From Candidatus Anaerostipes avistercoris (GTDB lineage: Bacteria > Bacillota > Clostridia > Lachnospirales > Lachnospiraceae), in the NCBI GenBank assembly GCA_019119895.1, contig DWWD01000032.1, positions 1 to 64,000 on the forward strand: a stretch of 64,000 nt of DNA, given 5' to 3'. This document shows, piece after piece, positions 1 to 8,958 of the stretch. Position 1 is the stretch's first letter. Each line of letters starts with the position of its first letter. The translations under genes were made by a program, and so were the position numbers. The notes beneath the pieces are model-generated. The model saw only the letters and a program-made list of their open reading frames with translations. It was not told where the DNA came from and made no database searches.

Positions 1-541
1 TCCTAATACTGCAATCCATAATCCCATTATTTAATAAACTGTGAAACAATGTTTTTCGAAAAAGCTTGTTACACAAACCAGGTTCAACCATTGAACCATC
101 TAATAAGTCCTTTAAACCTGTTATTTTGTCCTGCTTCACAAAACAGCCTGTATTATGAAAATAGCTAACTCTGCCATCGGCAAAAATCATCTGATATCCA
201 CAATGAGCAATATCAGCCTTATATCTCTCTCCATTTTTTAGCAGCAGTTCATACATATCCGGCTCAATCTCATCATCAGCATCTACAAAACCAATCCATT
301 CACCGGATGCCTTTAATACACCTGTTAAACGTGCTGCTGTTACTCCCTGATTTTTTGTATGTATTACTATAACCTGTTCATGCCGGGATGCATAAATATC
401 AATTACCTTTCCCGTTTCATCTACTGATCCATCATCTACTACAATAATTTCGATTTCTGAATAAGTTTGGTTCAAAATACTATCTAATGTTCTGATTATC
501 GTAGATTCTACATTAAATGCAGGCACAATCACACTAATCAT
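1..541 (-). CDS. Glycosyltransferase family 2, N-terminal part (cut by window edge)
   Basis: This is the first 180 codons of a family 2 (GT-A fold) glycosyltransferase, read from an ATG at 541 and open to the window edge. The start gives the canonical MISVIVPAFN strand, then VVDDGS near residue 38 and FVDADDE near residue 88, the nucleotide-sugar/metal-binding aspartates of the family. It overlaps the end of the upstream GT4 gene by 8 bp, so it is translationally coupled and the last visible gene of the exopolysaccharide operon. It probably adds one sugar to the undecaprenyl-linked repeat unit at the inner membrane face. The sugar cannot be predicted and the C-terminus is missing. Confidence 0.85.
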   Translation of the reverse strand, partial: MISVIVPAFNVESTIIRTLDSILNQTYSEIEIIVVDDGSVDETGKVIDIYASRHEQVIVIHTKNQGVTAARLTGVLKASGEWIGFVDADDEIEPDMYELLLKNGERYKADIAHCGYQMIFADGRVSYFHNTGCFVKQDKITGLKDLLDGSMVEPGLCNKLFRKTLFHSLLNNGIMDCSIR

Positions 542-1667
542 CTTTCTTACCCTCGCACAATTGAAGCAGTCTTTTTTCAACTGCTTTTACTGTTTTCACT
601 GTACTAAAATCTTTTCCTCTTATTTTTGCCTGCTTTGTATAATATTCCAGCAATCCGGGTTCTGAAGAGAAACGTTTAATTCCATGATATAAAGCCTCAT
701 CATTATTTTCAACCACAACCCCATATTCATTGTTTTCTCCCAGCATTTCCTTCATACCAGAAACTTCTACTGTGCAAACAGGAATTCCCAGAATCAACGA
801 TTCAGTCGCTGCTGTAGAAAATCCTTCTGCAAAACTAGCACAAACAAATAAATCACATTTTGCTATGTATTTATAAGGATTCAACTGATATCCCAAAAGT
901 GTAACACTGCTTTCAAGATTATTTTGCTGAATATATTCCTGCAGGTTATTGCGCTCTGGTCCCTCTCCAAGCACATATAAATGCACAGGATAACCCTGCT
1001 CTTTCAATCGTTTTACAATCCGTAATAATCGATCAAAACCTTTGTTTTTCAATAGCTTTCCTATGCCCACCAACTTAATTTCATCTGGATTCATAATTCC
1101 CTGATCCACTATTTCCTGTGAAAACCGGATAATTTTATCACTTTCATTAGTGTTGTATAACACTTCATGCGGTACTGGAATCTGCAATGCCTCCATAAAA
1201 TCTTTTTTTACAGTCCGAGAAACACAAATAATGCGCTCGAACTTTCGATAACACTCCTGTGCCTCTGCTATACTTCTAAAAGATGCAGCTGCCCGTTCTG
1301 CCGTGTGCTGCTCGATATGAATCCAAGCCAGTTTTTTAACATCTGGATCACTGCATCCACTGATTACCCTAGCGCACGGACCTTCTAAATATGCCACTTC
1401 TATATCGTAATGTTCTTTGATAATAAGTTTATGTAACCGTTGTGGACTAAATATCTTCATTAGATGTGAATTGCCTGGAATCATTTTTTTGCACCAACTT
1501 TTGTATTTTATCTTAGGTCCTAAAAACTGACGATTTTCACCGACATCAAAAAGAGTCATTACCGTTATATCAAATTTTGAACCATCCATATTATTGACAA
1601 GATTCACCAGAACTTTTTCTGCTCCTCCTTGTCCCAAATCGTGAATAAGAAAAAGTATTTTTTTCAT
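534..1667 (-). CDS. Glycosyltransferase family 4
   Basis: A 377-residue GT-B fold retaining glycosyltransferase. The N-terminal GQGGAEK (12-18) is the typical acceptor-side glycine loop. The C-terminal domain has a KNKGFDRLL segment (about 207-215) and the E-x7-E motif EGFSTAATE (about 281-289), which binds the donor nucleotide sugar. Length is normal for the family. It lies 15 bp downstream of the acetyltransferase gene and overlaps the next GT2 gene, so it is part of the exopolysaccharide operon. It likely extends the lipid-linked repeat unit in the cytoplasm. Donor and linkage are unknown. Base composition is AT-rich compared with the promoter-proximal genes, as usual for exchangeable serotype genes. 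Confidence 0.88.
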   Translation of the reverse strand: MKKILFLIHDLGQGGAEKVLVNLVNNMDGSKFDITVMTLFDVGENRQFLGPKIKYKSWCKKMIPGNSHLMKIFSPQRLHKLIIKEHYDIEVAYLEGPCARVISGCSDPDVKKLAWIHIEQHTAERAAASFRSIAEAQECYRKFERIICVSRTVKKDFMEALQIPVPHEVLYNTNESDKIIRFSQEIVDQGIMNPDEIKLVGIGKLLKNKGFDRLLRIVKRLKEQGYPVHLYVLGEGPERNNLQEYIQQNNLESSVTLLGYQLNPYKYIAKCDLFVCASFAEGFSTAATESLILGIPVCTVEVSGMKEMLGENNEYGVVVENNDEALYHGIKRFSSEPGLLEYYTKQAKIRGKDFSTVKTVKAVEKRLLQLCEGKKDD

Positions 1668-1682
1668 AGTGCCCTCATATAT

Positions 1683-2228
1683 CTAAACCGTAAAAACAAT
1701 ATAATCTTTCGTTGCATGATTATGATGGTGTATTATTGCCGGGTTTCCAATTACAACAGAATGATCAGGCACATCAATATTTACATAACTGTTTGGTGCA
1801 ATCAACACATCATTTCCAATATGAATATTACCTACTATTGTAGCATTAATTCCTATAAACACACAATTTCCAATAACAGGTGATCCTATATTTCCTCGAT
1901 TAGTGCGTCCTATTGTGCATCCTTTATGTAAATTAACATTTTTCCCAATAATAACACCATCACCAACAGTTATATTATATGGATGTCCTAAATACATCCC
2001 TTCACCAATTTGAGCTTTTGGTGAAATTTCTAAACCATACTTTCGAGATAACTTATAAATCATAAGTCTTGATAAAAAACCAGCACTCTCTTCGTATTTT
2101 CGAAAGTAATAGGTGAACTGCAAATTATGAAACAGATGTCTTTGTAATAAACTCTTTAGCCCTAATTTATATTGTTTTCCTGTCATCCTATAATAATCTG
2201 AATAATATTTATCCATGCTTCTCATCAT
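1683..2228 (-). CDS. Hexapeptide-repeat (left-handed beta-helix) O-acetyltransferase
   Basis: A 181-residue protein of the serine acetyltransferase-like, left-handed beta-helix class. An alpha-helical N-terminus (about 1-65) is followed by isoleucine/valine-spaced hexapeptide repeats, including IGEGMYLGHP, VGDGVIIGKN, IGRTNRGNIG and IGNDVLIAPN. The histidine in LHKGCTIG (about 97) fits the catalytic base position. Such enzymes use acetyl-CoA. In a polysaccharide operon the likely role is O-acetylation of a sugar in the repeat unit rather than cysteine synthesis, but that is inference from context. Spacing to both neighbours is about 15 bp, so it is co-transcribed. The start could be either of two nearby methionines. 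Confidence 0.82.
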   Translation of the reverse strand: MMRSMDKYYSDYYRMTGKQYKLGLKSLLQRHLFHNLQFTYYFRKYEESAGFLSRLMIYKLSRKYGLEISPKAQIGEGMYLGHPYNITVGDGVIIGKNVNLHKGCTIGRTNRGNIGSPVIGNCVFIGINATIVGNIHIGNDVLIAPNSYVNIDVPDHSVVIGNPAIIHHHNHATKDYIVFTV

Positions 2229-2242
2229 ACAAAGCCCCTTAT

Positions 2243-3127
2243 TTACAAATTCTTTACCCTATTTTTTGTATAAATTGATAGTATTATACCAAAAGGTATT
2301 GCAATTACTGTCATAGCTCGTTTTGGTGACTCTTTTATAAATTGTTTATCACCTGAAATAATACTTTCTGAAACATAGTGAATACAATCCATCCACAGTC
2401 TTTTTGTTGACGTAGGATATTGCATGCATACTTTTCTCCAAAATGCAAATCCTTTAGGATTGTTTACATACTGTTTCCACATGGTCGCACTAGATCCATC
2501 TTCCTGATATTCTACATTACAAAGAATCTCGTTTAATACAGCAAGTTTATAATCCTGGTCTATCAGCCTGTACTTATATGCAAGCGCAACATATTTTTCA
2601 CCTGAGAATACCGGATAAGAAGGATATTTTTTTATCACATCTGTTCGATATACCAATTTTTTATCTCCGCATCCGCCTGCAGCATAATAACCTCCTAATG
2701 TGGTTTCAATCATATCTTCAGGAAAACCTTTCCCAATGATTTTACCAAAAAAGTCAGCATCAAGTGCAATCATTCCAGCATAGCCTTTATCCCGAACTCG
2801 CTCCCAAGCATCTTTAATCTTTCTTACCGCCCCAATAGCCATTCTGTCATCTGAATCAATGCAAACATTTAATTCTGTATCAATATTCTCATATGCAGTA
2901 TTATGAGCTGTATGCATACCACCATTTTCTTTATAGATATATTGGATTTCAAATCCATTTTTCTTTTCTTGCCAGCTTTTTACTAAACATGCCGTATTAT
3001 CAGTAGAACCATCATCAACTATCAGCCAAACAAAATCTTTACAATCTTGTTTACATAAACTCTCATATGTTCTTGGCAATGTTTTAGCCCTATTATACGC
3101 TGGTGTAAATACAGTTAAAAAAGCCAT
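2243..3127 (-). CDS. Glycosyltransferase family 2
   Basis: A 294-residue GT-A enzyme. The first strand (FLTVFTPAYNRA) is followed by VDDGSTDNT (37-45) and CIDSDDRM (89-96), the aspartates that bind nucleotide sugar and metal. The sequence resembles bacterial GT2 proteins from Gram-positive capsule clusters. It is separated from the upstream GT4 gene by only 1 bp and precedes the acetyltransferase gene, so it belongs to the exopolysaccharide operon and likely adds one sugar to the lipid-linked intermediate. No membrane segment is evident apart from a hydrophobic C-terminal patch (MTVIAIPFGIILSIY) that may tether it to the membrane. Confidence 0.87.
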   Translation of the reverse strand: MAFLTVFTPAYNRAKTLPRTYESLCKQDCKDFVWLIVDDGSTDNTACLVKSWQEKKNGFEIQYIYKENGGMHTAHNTAYENIDTELNVCIDSDDRMAIGAVRKIKDAWERVRDKGYAGMIALDADFFGKIIGKGFPEDMIETTLGGYYAAGGCGDKKLVYRTDVIKKYPSYPVFSGEKYVALAYKYRLIDQDYKLAVLNEILCNVEYQEDGSSATMWKQYVNNPKGFAFWRKVCMQYPTSTKRLWMDCIHYVSESIISGDKQFIKESPKRAMTVIAIPFGIILSIYTKNRVKNL

Positions 3128-3128
3128 A

Positions 3129-4232
3129 TTACTCCTTTGAATTTTCCAAATAAAATTTTTCCAATTGTTTTGCTGCAGTCATAATATCATATCCTGCGTC
3201 TTCAATTTCTTGATTATGATTTTCTCTTTTACAACGACTCTTCTCTATAATCAAATCAGCCCAATTTTCTGGAGTATCCTCCAGTCTCATGCTTGTTACT
3301 AATTCCTTCGTTATAATGCATTCATTTGAAACACGATCAGAGATAATGCACGGCAATCCTGAAGCTTGTGCTTCAATCATCGTTACAGGAAGACCTTCAT
3401 ATATAGATGGAAATACAAAAACATTCATTACCTGCATCAATCTGTTCACATCGCTACGAACTCCAGTAAATGTCACTTTATCTTGCATTCCCATAGTTCG
3501 AACTTCTTCCTGTACTGAAAGCATTCCATCTCCTCCACCAACCAACAGAAGTTGTGAATCTGGATCCTTTTTCAACACTTCTTTAAAAATCTTTATTAGA
3601 AATGTATGATTCTTAGCTGGGGTAAAATTTCCAACATGTCCAATTACCTTTTTTTCACCTAATCCTAATTCCTGTCGAACTTCTTGTTCTATATCTGGAG
3701 AATAGTCATATTTCTTTGTATCAATTGCATTTCTGATTATTTTATATTTTTCTCCTGAAAACATCCAGTCTCCAGCTTGCTGTCCGCAAGCAAATAAGTC
3801 CGTTGCATAGCAAGATATTTTCTTCATATAATAGAGTTTAATCAAATATTTTATATTTTTCACAGCACTACTGGAATGACTGTGAGCAATTCTGACAGGT
3901 ACATTACATTCCTTGGCACATTGTAATGCAACTGAACTCAAACAATCCTGATGAACATGCACAATTTTGTATTCCGGATGCTTTTGAAAGAATTCTTTTA
4001 ACTCACTACGATATTGTCTACTCCATGGAACAAGACGAGAAATATGGTATATCTTTCCACCCAGTGACAAGATTTCTTCATCATAATCCGCTTCAAAATC
4101 ACGGTGTACCAGAAAATCAAATTGAACCTTGCTTCGATCCACATGACGATAATAATTCATTAGCATGGTTTCAAGTCCGCCACGCCCCATATATGTAACA
4201 ATATGTAATACTCTTATTGTTTCTTTTGCCAT
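3129..4232 (-). CDS. Glycosyltransferase family 4 (EpsF-type)
   Basis: A 367-residue GT-B enzyme. The N-terminal strand and GRGGLETM (16-23), the RIAHSHSS segment (about 114-121) and FVFPSIYEGLP match EpsF-type transferases of exopolysaccharide operons. The E-x7-E motif EGLPVTMIE lies near 279-287. It sits between the EpsG-like polymerase and a GT2 gene with 1-13 bp spacings. It is expected to be a cytoplasmic, peripheral membrane enzyme adding a hexose to the repeat unit. The donor is not predictable. Family assignment is firm and the EpsF subtype is moderately so. Confidence 0.88.
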   Translation of the reverse strand: MAKETIRVLHIVTYMGRGGLETMLMNYYRHVDRSKVQFDFLVHRDFEADYDEEILSLGGKIYHISRLVPWSRQYRSELKEFFQKHPEYKIVHVHQDCLSSVALQCAKECNVPVRIAHSHSSSAVKNIKYLIKLYYMKKISCYATDLFACGQQAGDWMFSGEKYKIIRNAIDTKKYDYSPDIEQEVRQELGLGEKKVIGHVGNFTPAKNHTFLIKIFKEVLKKDPDSQLLLVGGGDGMLSVQEEVRTMGMQDKVTFTGVRSDVNRLMQVMNVFVFPSIYEGLPVTMIEAQASGLPCIISDRVSNECIITKELVTSMRLEDTPENWADLIIEKSRCKRENHNQEIEDAGYDIMTAAKQLEKFYLENSKE

Positions 4233-4245
4233 TTTTCACTTACTC

Positions 4246-5346
4246 CTAAAAATAATTCCATGTCATATGCATCTGATAATAATAAAATACAATATACGCT
4301 GAAATCATGAATATATATACAATCTTTTTGGACCGTTCTGTAAATAAATTTTCTATCTCCCATGGCAATAATATATAATTATAAAGTGAAAAATAAATTG
4401 GTAATCGTCCAATCATAATTCCACTGGTAAACATAGAAACAACATACAATCCAGTAGAAGCAATTGACATATTAGCACTAAGATTAATGACCGGATTATC
4501 TTCCTCCCAGATTCTTCGTCTTCCTATATATGATAAAATTGTAGGCACAGCATAGACCAATACTCTTAACACACTCGTTCCATCGTCTTGAAATTCTTCC
4601 CAATCGCTTACTACGTTTTGATATTGTGTATCTGCCAGCGCTGTATCCAATAAATTGGTAAATCTTCCAACAAAAACCACAGCTGCTACTACCGCAATAA
4701 TAAACATCATAGTTTTTTTATTCCATGCTCTTCCTTTGGCCATAAAAGCAAACGGAATCATCATTAATGCTGTTCCATGTATTGTGGCCATTAATAAAAT
4801 AGTTATTATTAGTTTTATTCTTTTATTATCCAGAATCAACCCAATACATGCGAATGTCATACTAACTGCAATAAACTGTCTCATTCCGTTAAACATCCAA
4901 GATATATAATCACTGGAAATCAAGAATAAGAAAATACTCATCACATAATTAGAAGAGAATTTTCGATACGCAATAACCAAAGAAATTCCCTGTATGAATG
5001 CAATAATCATAAAATAAATTGTATCATTATTCCCAATGATTATTTTTATAATACTAGAACATAAGAAAAATCCCTTGTCCTTCTCTAACGTTTCGAAATA
5101 TTGAGGCAACGCAGAAAAAGTTTGTGGCATATCTTGAAACATTTGTCGATATGAATCAGTATCTCCAATGCTTCCTCTAGTACCAGCCATAATAATAACC
5201 GGAAAAAATATGATAAGTGCCCATATAAATTTATACCGGTATTCTCTTTGCCCTGCTACTATAATTTCTTCATGTGTATCAATTGCTTTCAACAATACCG
5301 GAGCTATCGCTATCCATATTATGATCAAAACATATCCTGAGGTCAT
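4246..5346 (-). CDS. EpsG-family membrane protein, probable repeat-unit polymerase (Wzy)
   Basis: A 366-residue very hydrophobic protein with roughly ten membrane segments, starting MTSGYVLIIIWIAIAPVLLK. The sequence TRGSIGDTDSYRQMF (about 59-73), after the second membrane segment, is typical of EpsG-family proteins, where a short conserved loop carries Asp-Thr and Tyr residues. EpsG proteins are Wzy-like polymerases that join undecaprenyl-diphosphate-linked repeat units on the outer membrane face. It lies between the initiating transferase and a GT4 gene, as expected for a Wzy-dependent operon. No Wzx flippase is visible; it presumably lies beyond the left edge. The polymerase role is inferred from family and context. 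Confidence 0.8.
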   Translation of the reverse strand: MTSGYVLIIIWIAIAPVLLKAIDTHEEIIVAGQREYRYKFIWALIIFFPVIIMAGTRGSIGDTDSYRQMFQDMPQTFSALPQYFETLEKDKGFFLCSSIIKIIIGNNDTIYFMIIAFIQGISLVIAYRKFSSNYVMSIFLFLISSDYISWMFNGMRQFIAVSMTFACIGLILDNKRIKLIITILLMATIHGTALMMIPFAFMAKGRAWNKKTMMFIIAVVAAVVFVGRFTNLLDTALADTQYQNVVSDWEEFQDDGTSVLRVLVYAVPTILSYIGRRRIWEEDNPVINLSANMSIASTGLYVVSMFTSGIMIGRLPIYFSLYNYILLPWEIENLFTERSKKIVYIFMISAYIVFYYYQMHMTWNYF

Positions 5347-5356
5347 TTTTCTACTC

Positions 5357-7063
5357 CTAGCTTAACACTGCTTTTACTGTTTTCTTTACAACGTCCTTCT
5401 TATCAAACTGAGCCTGCATTTTCCTGCGGCCATTTTTTCCCATTTCTTTTCTTTCTTCTTTTGTTAATTCAACAAACTTTCGCATTTTCTGATACAGACT
5501 CTTTGCACTTTTTACTCTGCATAAGTATCCGTTAATTCCTTCATCTACCGCTTCCCTACATCCAGGTATATTAGATGTAATTAGCGCCCTTCCAATAGAG
5601 GCCGCTTCCAGCAGTACATTGGACATTCCTTCATGATAAGACGGCAAAACAACACAGCTGGCATTTTCATAAAATGGGCGGACATCTTCCTGAAACCCAT
5701 AGAAACAAACCACTCCATCTTCCTGCAGCTGCCCAACCTGTTCTTTGTACTCATCTTCAAAAAATCCTACAAGACCAACTTCTATTTTATCTCCGTATTC
5801 CTTCTTCAATTTCTTTGCCGCATAAAATAATTCGTCTACGCCTTTTTCTTTCATAATACGTCCGACAAACAGAAATTTTATCTGATTTTCCTCTCTTGAT
5901 GGACAATATCGATAACGATCCAGGTTGACTCCGGCACCTTTTAATACAACCTGTTTTTTTGCAGGAATAATTTTGCGTTTTCGAAATTCTTTTGCATTTC
6001 CTTGGTTTTCAAAAAATACTTTTTTCACATGATGAAATGCGATTCTATATAATACTGTAACAAATTCTGCCAATCCTTTTTTCTGAAATGCAGTCCCGAG
6101 ACCCTGCACATTAGCACAAAATGGGATCTTCATCCATCCGCATAATAATCCCCCATAGATATTCGGCTTAATAGAAAATGTCACTACCATGTCTGGTTTT
6201 TCACTTTTTAACATTCTACGATAGGCTCTGATCAATTTCAAGTCTGTCACTGGATTGATTCCTCTACGGTCAATTGGAGTCTCGATACATTTACATCCCA
6301 TCTTCTTAAAATCATCCTCATGGCCTACATATGGCATGCTGAGAACTACTTCATACTTCTTCATAAACTCCTGAATCAATTCTTTACGGAACTGATATAA
6401 CATATAAGAATGATTGGTAAGAATCATAATCCTACCTTTCTTTTCCCTCGCCGCTGCCATTTCCATCGCTCCGGTTCCGCCTTCTACGACTCCTTCGCTC
6501 TTTAATACAGATTTAACGCTTCCCAGCAGACATCTTACATCCATGAGGAATCCGATATGCTGTGCATAATATCCATCCAATTCTGCTTTCACAGGAATTT
6601 CCAGTTCATCTCTTCCATGAATCTGTGCCCATCCTGAGATTCCCGGTTTTACGTCATTTGCTCCATATTTATCTCTCTCTTCAATCAGGTCATACTGATT
6701 CCAGAGGGCTGGCCGTGGCCCTATGATTGACATATCCCCGTTGATCAGAACATTATGTAAAATCTGCGGCAGTTCATCCAGGCTGGTTTTCCGAAGAAAT
6801 TTCCCCATCCTGGTAATGTAAGCATCTGGATCTTTCAGCAGATGCGTCGGCATATCTTTTGGCGTATCAGTCCGCATGGTTCGGAATTTATAAATATAAA
6901 AATGTGTTTTATGAATCCCCACCCGCTTCTGCTTAAAATAAACCGGTCCTTTGGAATCCAGTTTGATCAGCAAAGCGATGATAAGGAATACTGGCCACAG
7001 AAATATCATAGCGCCTCCGCAGCATATGATATCCAGCCATCGTTTGATTACTTTCTGATACAT
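5357..7063 (-). CDS. Fusion of initiating sugar phosphotransferase and family 4 glycosyltransferase
   Basis: A 568-residue chimera. Residues 1-200 are a monotopic phosphoglycosyltransferase: a membrane hairpin helix (about 12-34), YKFRTMRTD (58-66), TSLDELPQ (about 93-100), GPRPA and PGISGWAQIHG. This domain transfers a sugar 1-phosphate to undecaprenyl phosphate and starts repeat-unit synthesis. Residues about 213-568 are a complete GT4 enzyme with GRIMKEKGVDEL and the E-x7-E motif EGMSNVLLE, expected to add the second sugar. The two are normally separate adjacent genes. An internal ATG at 6427 (M213), preceded by a purine-rich AGGTAGG-like site, lies exactly where the GT4 would begin, so a separate GT4 protein could also be made. 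Confidence 0.88.
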   Translation of the reverse strand: MYQKVIKRWLDIICCGGAMIFLWPVFLIIALLIKLDSKGPVYFKQKRVGIHKTHFYIYKFRTMRTDTPKDMPTHLLKDPDAYITRMGKFLRKTSLDELPQILHNVLINGDMSIIGPRPALWNQYDLIEERDKYGANDVKPGISGWAQIHGRDELEIPVKAELDGYYAQHIGFLMDVRCLLGSVKSVLKSEGVVEGGTGAMEMAAAREKKGRIMILTNHSYMLYQFRKELIQEFMKKYEVVLSMPYVGHEDDFKKMGCKCIETPIDRRGINPVTDLKLIRAYRRMLKSEKPDMVVTFSIKPNIYGGLLCGWMKIPFCANVQGLGTAFQKKGLAEFVTVLYRIAFHHVKKVFFENQGNAKEFRKRKIIPAKKQVVLKGAGVNLDRYRYCPSREENQIKFLFVGRIMKEKGVDELFYAAKKLKKEYGDKIEVGLVGFFEDEYKEQVGQLQEDGVVCFYGFQEDVRPFYENASCVVLPSYHEGMSNVLLEAASIGRALITSNIPGCREAVDEGINGYLCRVKSAKSLYQKMRKFVELTKEERKEMGKNGRRKMQAQFDKKDVVKKTVKAVLS

Positions 7064-7075
7064 ACTTCTTTTCTC

Positions 7076-8935
7076 CTAATGTCCATTAATTGTATATTCC
7101 GGCACCAGCTGCTTTACAATGTCCCGGATGTTCGGGTCTTCTGAGAATGCTGCTGTTTCCAGTCTTCTGATGTCTTCGATAAATTTCTCTTCATTCAGCA
7201 GAATCGGCTGTCCGATAAAGATTCGTTTGTTCGGTGTTTCTTTCTTGTTATCTTCATCAATCAACAGTTCTTCATAGAGCTTCTCTCCCGGCCGTAATCC
7301 GGTAAACTTAATTTCAATATCCTCTCCCGGAGTCAGTCCTGACAGACGAATCATGTTTTCTGCAAGATCCAGGATTTTCACCGGCTCACCCATATCAAGG
7401 ATAAAAATTTCTCCGCCTTTGGCGTAGGCCCCGGCCTGCAGTACCAGACTGACAGCTTCCGGTATGGTCATGAAATACCGGATAATCTCCGGATGAGTGA
7501 CTGTAACCGGTCCGCCTTCCTGAATCTGTTTCCGGAACAGCGGCACTACGCTTCCGTTGCTTCCCAGGACGTTTCCAAAACGTACTGCTACATATTCCGT
7601 ATCGGAGTGCTGATTAAAAGTCTGGATGACCATTTCGCAGATTCGTTTGGACGCACCCATAATATTGGTCGGTCTTACGGCTTTGTCCGTAGAAATCAGC
7701 ACCATACGTTTTGCGCCTACGGCACCTGCTTCTTTTGCCACATTGATGGTTCCGAATACATTATTCTTAATAGCGTCGCATGGACTGTTTTCCATCAGCG
7801 GCACATGTTTGTGAGCTGCCGCGTGGAATACAATCTCCGGACGGTATTTCGCGAAAATATTATGAATTCTCTGACGGTTCTGTACAGAAACGATGAGAAC
7901 CATCACATCCAGCTCCGGATAGTGACGCTTTAACTCCATCTGAAGTTCGTAGGCGTTATTCTCGTAATTGTCCAGAATCAGCAGGGATTCCGGATGATAA
8001 TTGGCAATCTGACGGCACAACTCGCTTCCGATGGAGCCTCCGCCTCCGGTTACCATAACCTTATGCCCTTCTACATACTGCATAATATCCGGAAGATCTG
8101 TTTTGACCGGTTCTCTTCCCAGCAGGTCTTCAATCTGCACATCTCTCAGCATAGATACTTTGACCTCACTGTTGATCAGCTGGTACATGCCCGGGAGCAT
8201 GCTGAGCTTGCATCCCGTCTGTTTGCATATATTTAAGATTTCTTTCCGGTCATGAGCCTCGATCGTCGGCACCGCCAGAATGATTTCTTTGATTCCAAAT
8301 CTTACGGTATACTGCAGAATCTTATGCCGTCCGCCTACTACAGGAACGCCGTTTAAGAAAGAGCCCCATTTCTTGGAATCATCATCAATGATGCAGCAGA
8401 CTTCTTTGTCTACGAACTGGCTGTTCTTGATTTCATTTAAAATCATATTTCCGGCTTCTCCGGCTCCGATCAGCATAACGGCCGTCGGCTGCTTGTCCAC
8501 TTTCTGCAGCGGAATCTTTCTGCCTCCCCGCAGTACCCGAATCAGAATTCTTGGTGTTACGACGATCAGTCCTGCCCATCCGATATAGAGGATGATATAA
8601 CTTCTCGGAATCGGCCACGCCAGCAGATGCATTCCGATAAACTGAAATGCGCTGGCCACCAGAACTGCTTTTACCACATTAAAGAAGTCCATTACACTGG
8701 CGAATCTCCAAAGGATTGCATACAGGCGGTAGGCCGCAAAAATAAATAAACTGCAGAATGTATTTAAGAGCGCATACCGCAGTAAAGTATCTACAAAGTA
8801 TGGTTCTACCGTTGACGGCTGAAATTCAAACCTTGTCAGAATTGCCAGAGCTGATGCCATCTGAAGTCCCACAATATCACAAAGAAGCAGGACAATGGCT
8901 GACCTTTTTCGCATGAATTTTTCCTTTATCTTCAT
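7076..8935 (-). CDS. Membrane NDP-sugar 4,6-dehydratase (CapD/PglF/WbpM-like)
   Basis: A 619-residue protein with four N-terminal membrane helices (about 10-130), a nucleotide-binding CoA-binding-like domain (GAGEAG 157-162) and a C-terminal short-chain dehydrogenase domain (VTGGGGSIGSE 295-305). The catalytic region STDKAVRPTN (415-424) followed by MGASK (426-430) has methionine where classical SDR enzymes carry tyrosine, the hallmark of the membrane UDP-GlcNAc 4,6-dehydratases PglF and WbpM. It probably makes UDP-4-keto-6-deoxy-GlcNAc, the precursor of sugars such as QuiNAc, FucNAc or bacillosamine, for the initiating transferase encoded 12 bp downstream. No dedicated aminotransferase gene is visible nearby. 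Confidence 0.9.
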   Translation of the reverse strand: MKIKEKFMRKRSAIVLLLCDIVGLQMASALAILTRFEFQPSTVEPYFVDTLLRYALLNTFCSLFIFAAYRLYAILWRFASVMDFFNVVKAVLVASAFQFIGMHLLAWPIPRSYIILYIGWAGLIVVTPRILIRVLRGGRKIPLQKVDKQPTAVMLIGAGEAGNMILNEIKNSQFVDKEVCCIIDDDSKKWGSFLNGVPVVGGRHKILQYTVRFGIKEIILAVPTIEAHDRKEILNICKQTGCKLSMLPGMYQLINSEVKVSMLRDVQIEDLLGREPVKTDLPDIMQYVEGHKVMVTGGGGSIGSELCRQIANYHPESLLILDNYENNAYELQMELKRHYPELDVMVLIVSVQNRQRIHNIFAKYRPEIVFHAAAHKHVPLMENSPCDAIKNNVFGTINVAKEAGAVGAKRMVLISTDKAVRPTNIMGASKRICEMVIQTFNQHSDTEYVAVRFGNVLGSNGSVVPLFRKQIQEGGPVTVTHPEIIRYFMTIPEAVSLVLQAGAYAKGGEIFILDMGEPVKILDLAENMIRLSGLTPGEDIEIKFTGLRPGEKLYEELLIDEDNKKETPNKRIFIGQPILLNEEKFIEDIRRLETAAFSEDPNIRDIVKQLVPEYTINGH

Positions 8936-8958
8936 TTTCTTTTCCTCTGCGTTTCTTT

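Noticed and set aside
7493..7933. Plus-strand 146-codon open frame opposite the dehydratase gene, and many similar antisense frames
   Set aside because: These are shadows of strong minus-strand genes with intact domains; they lack ribosome sites and recognisable motifs.
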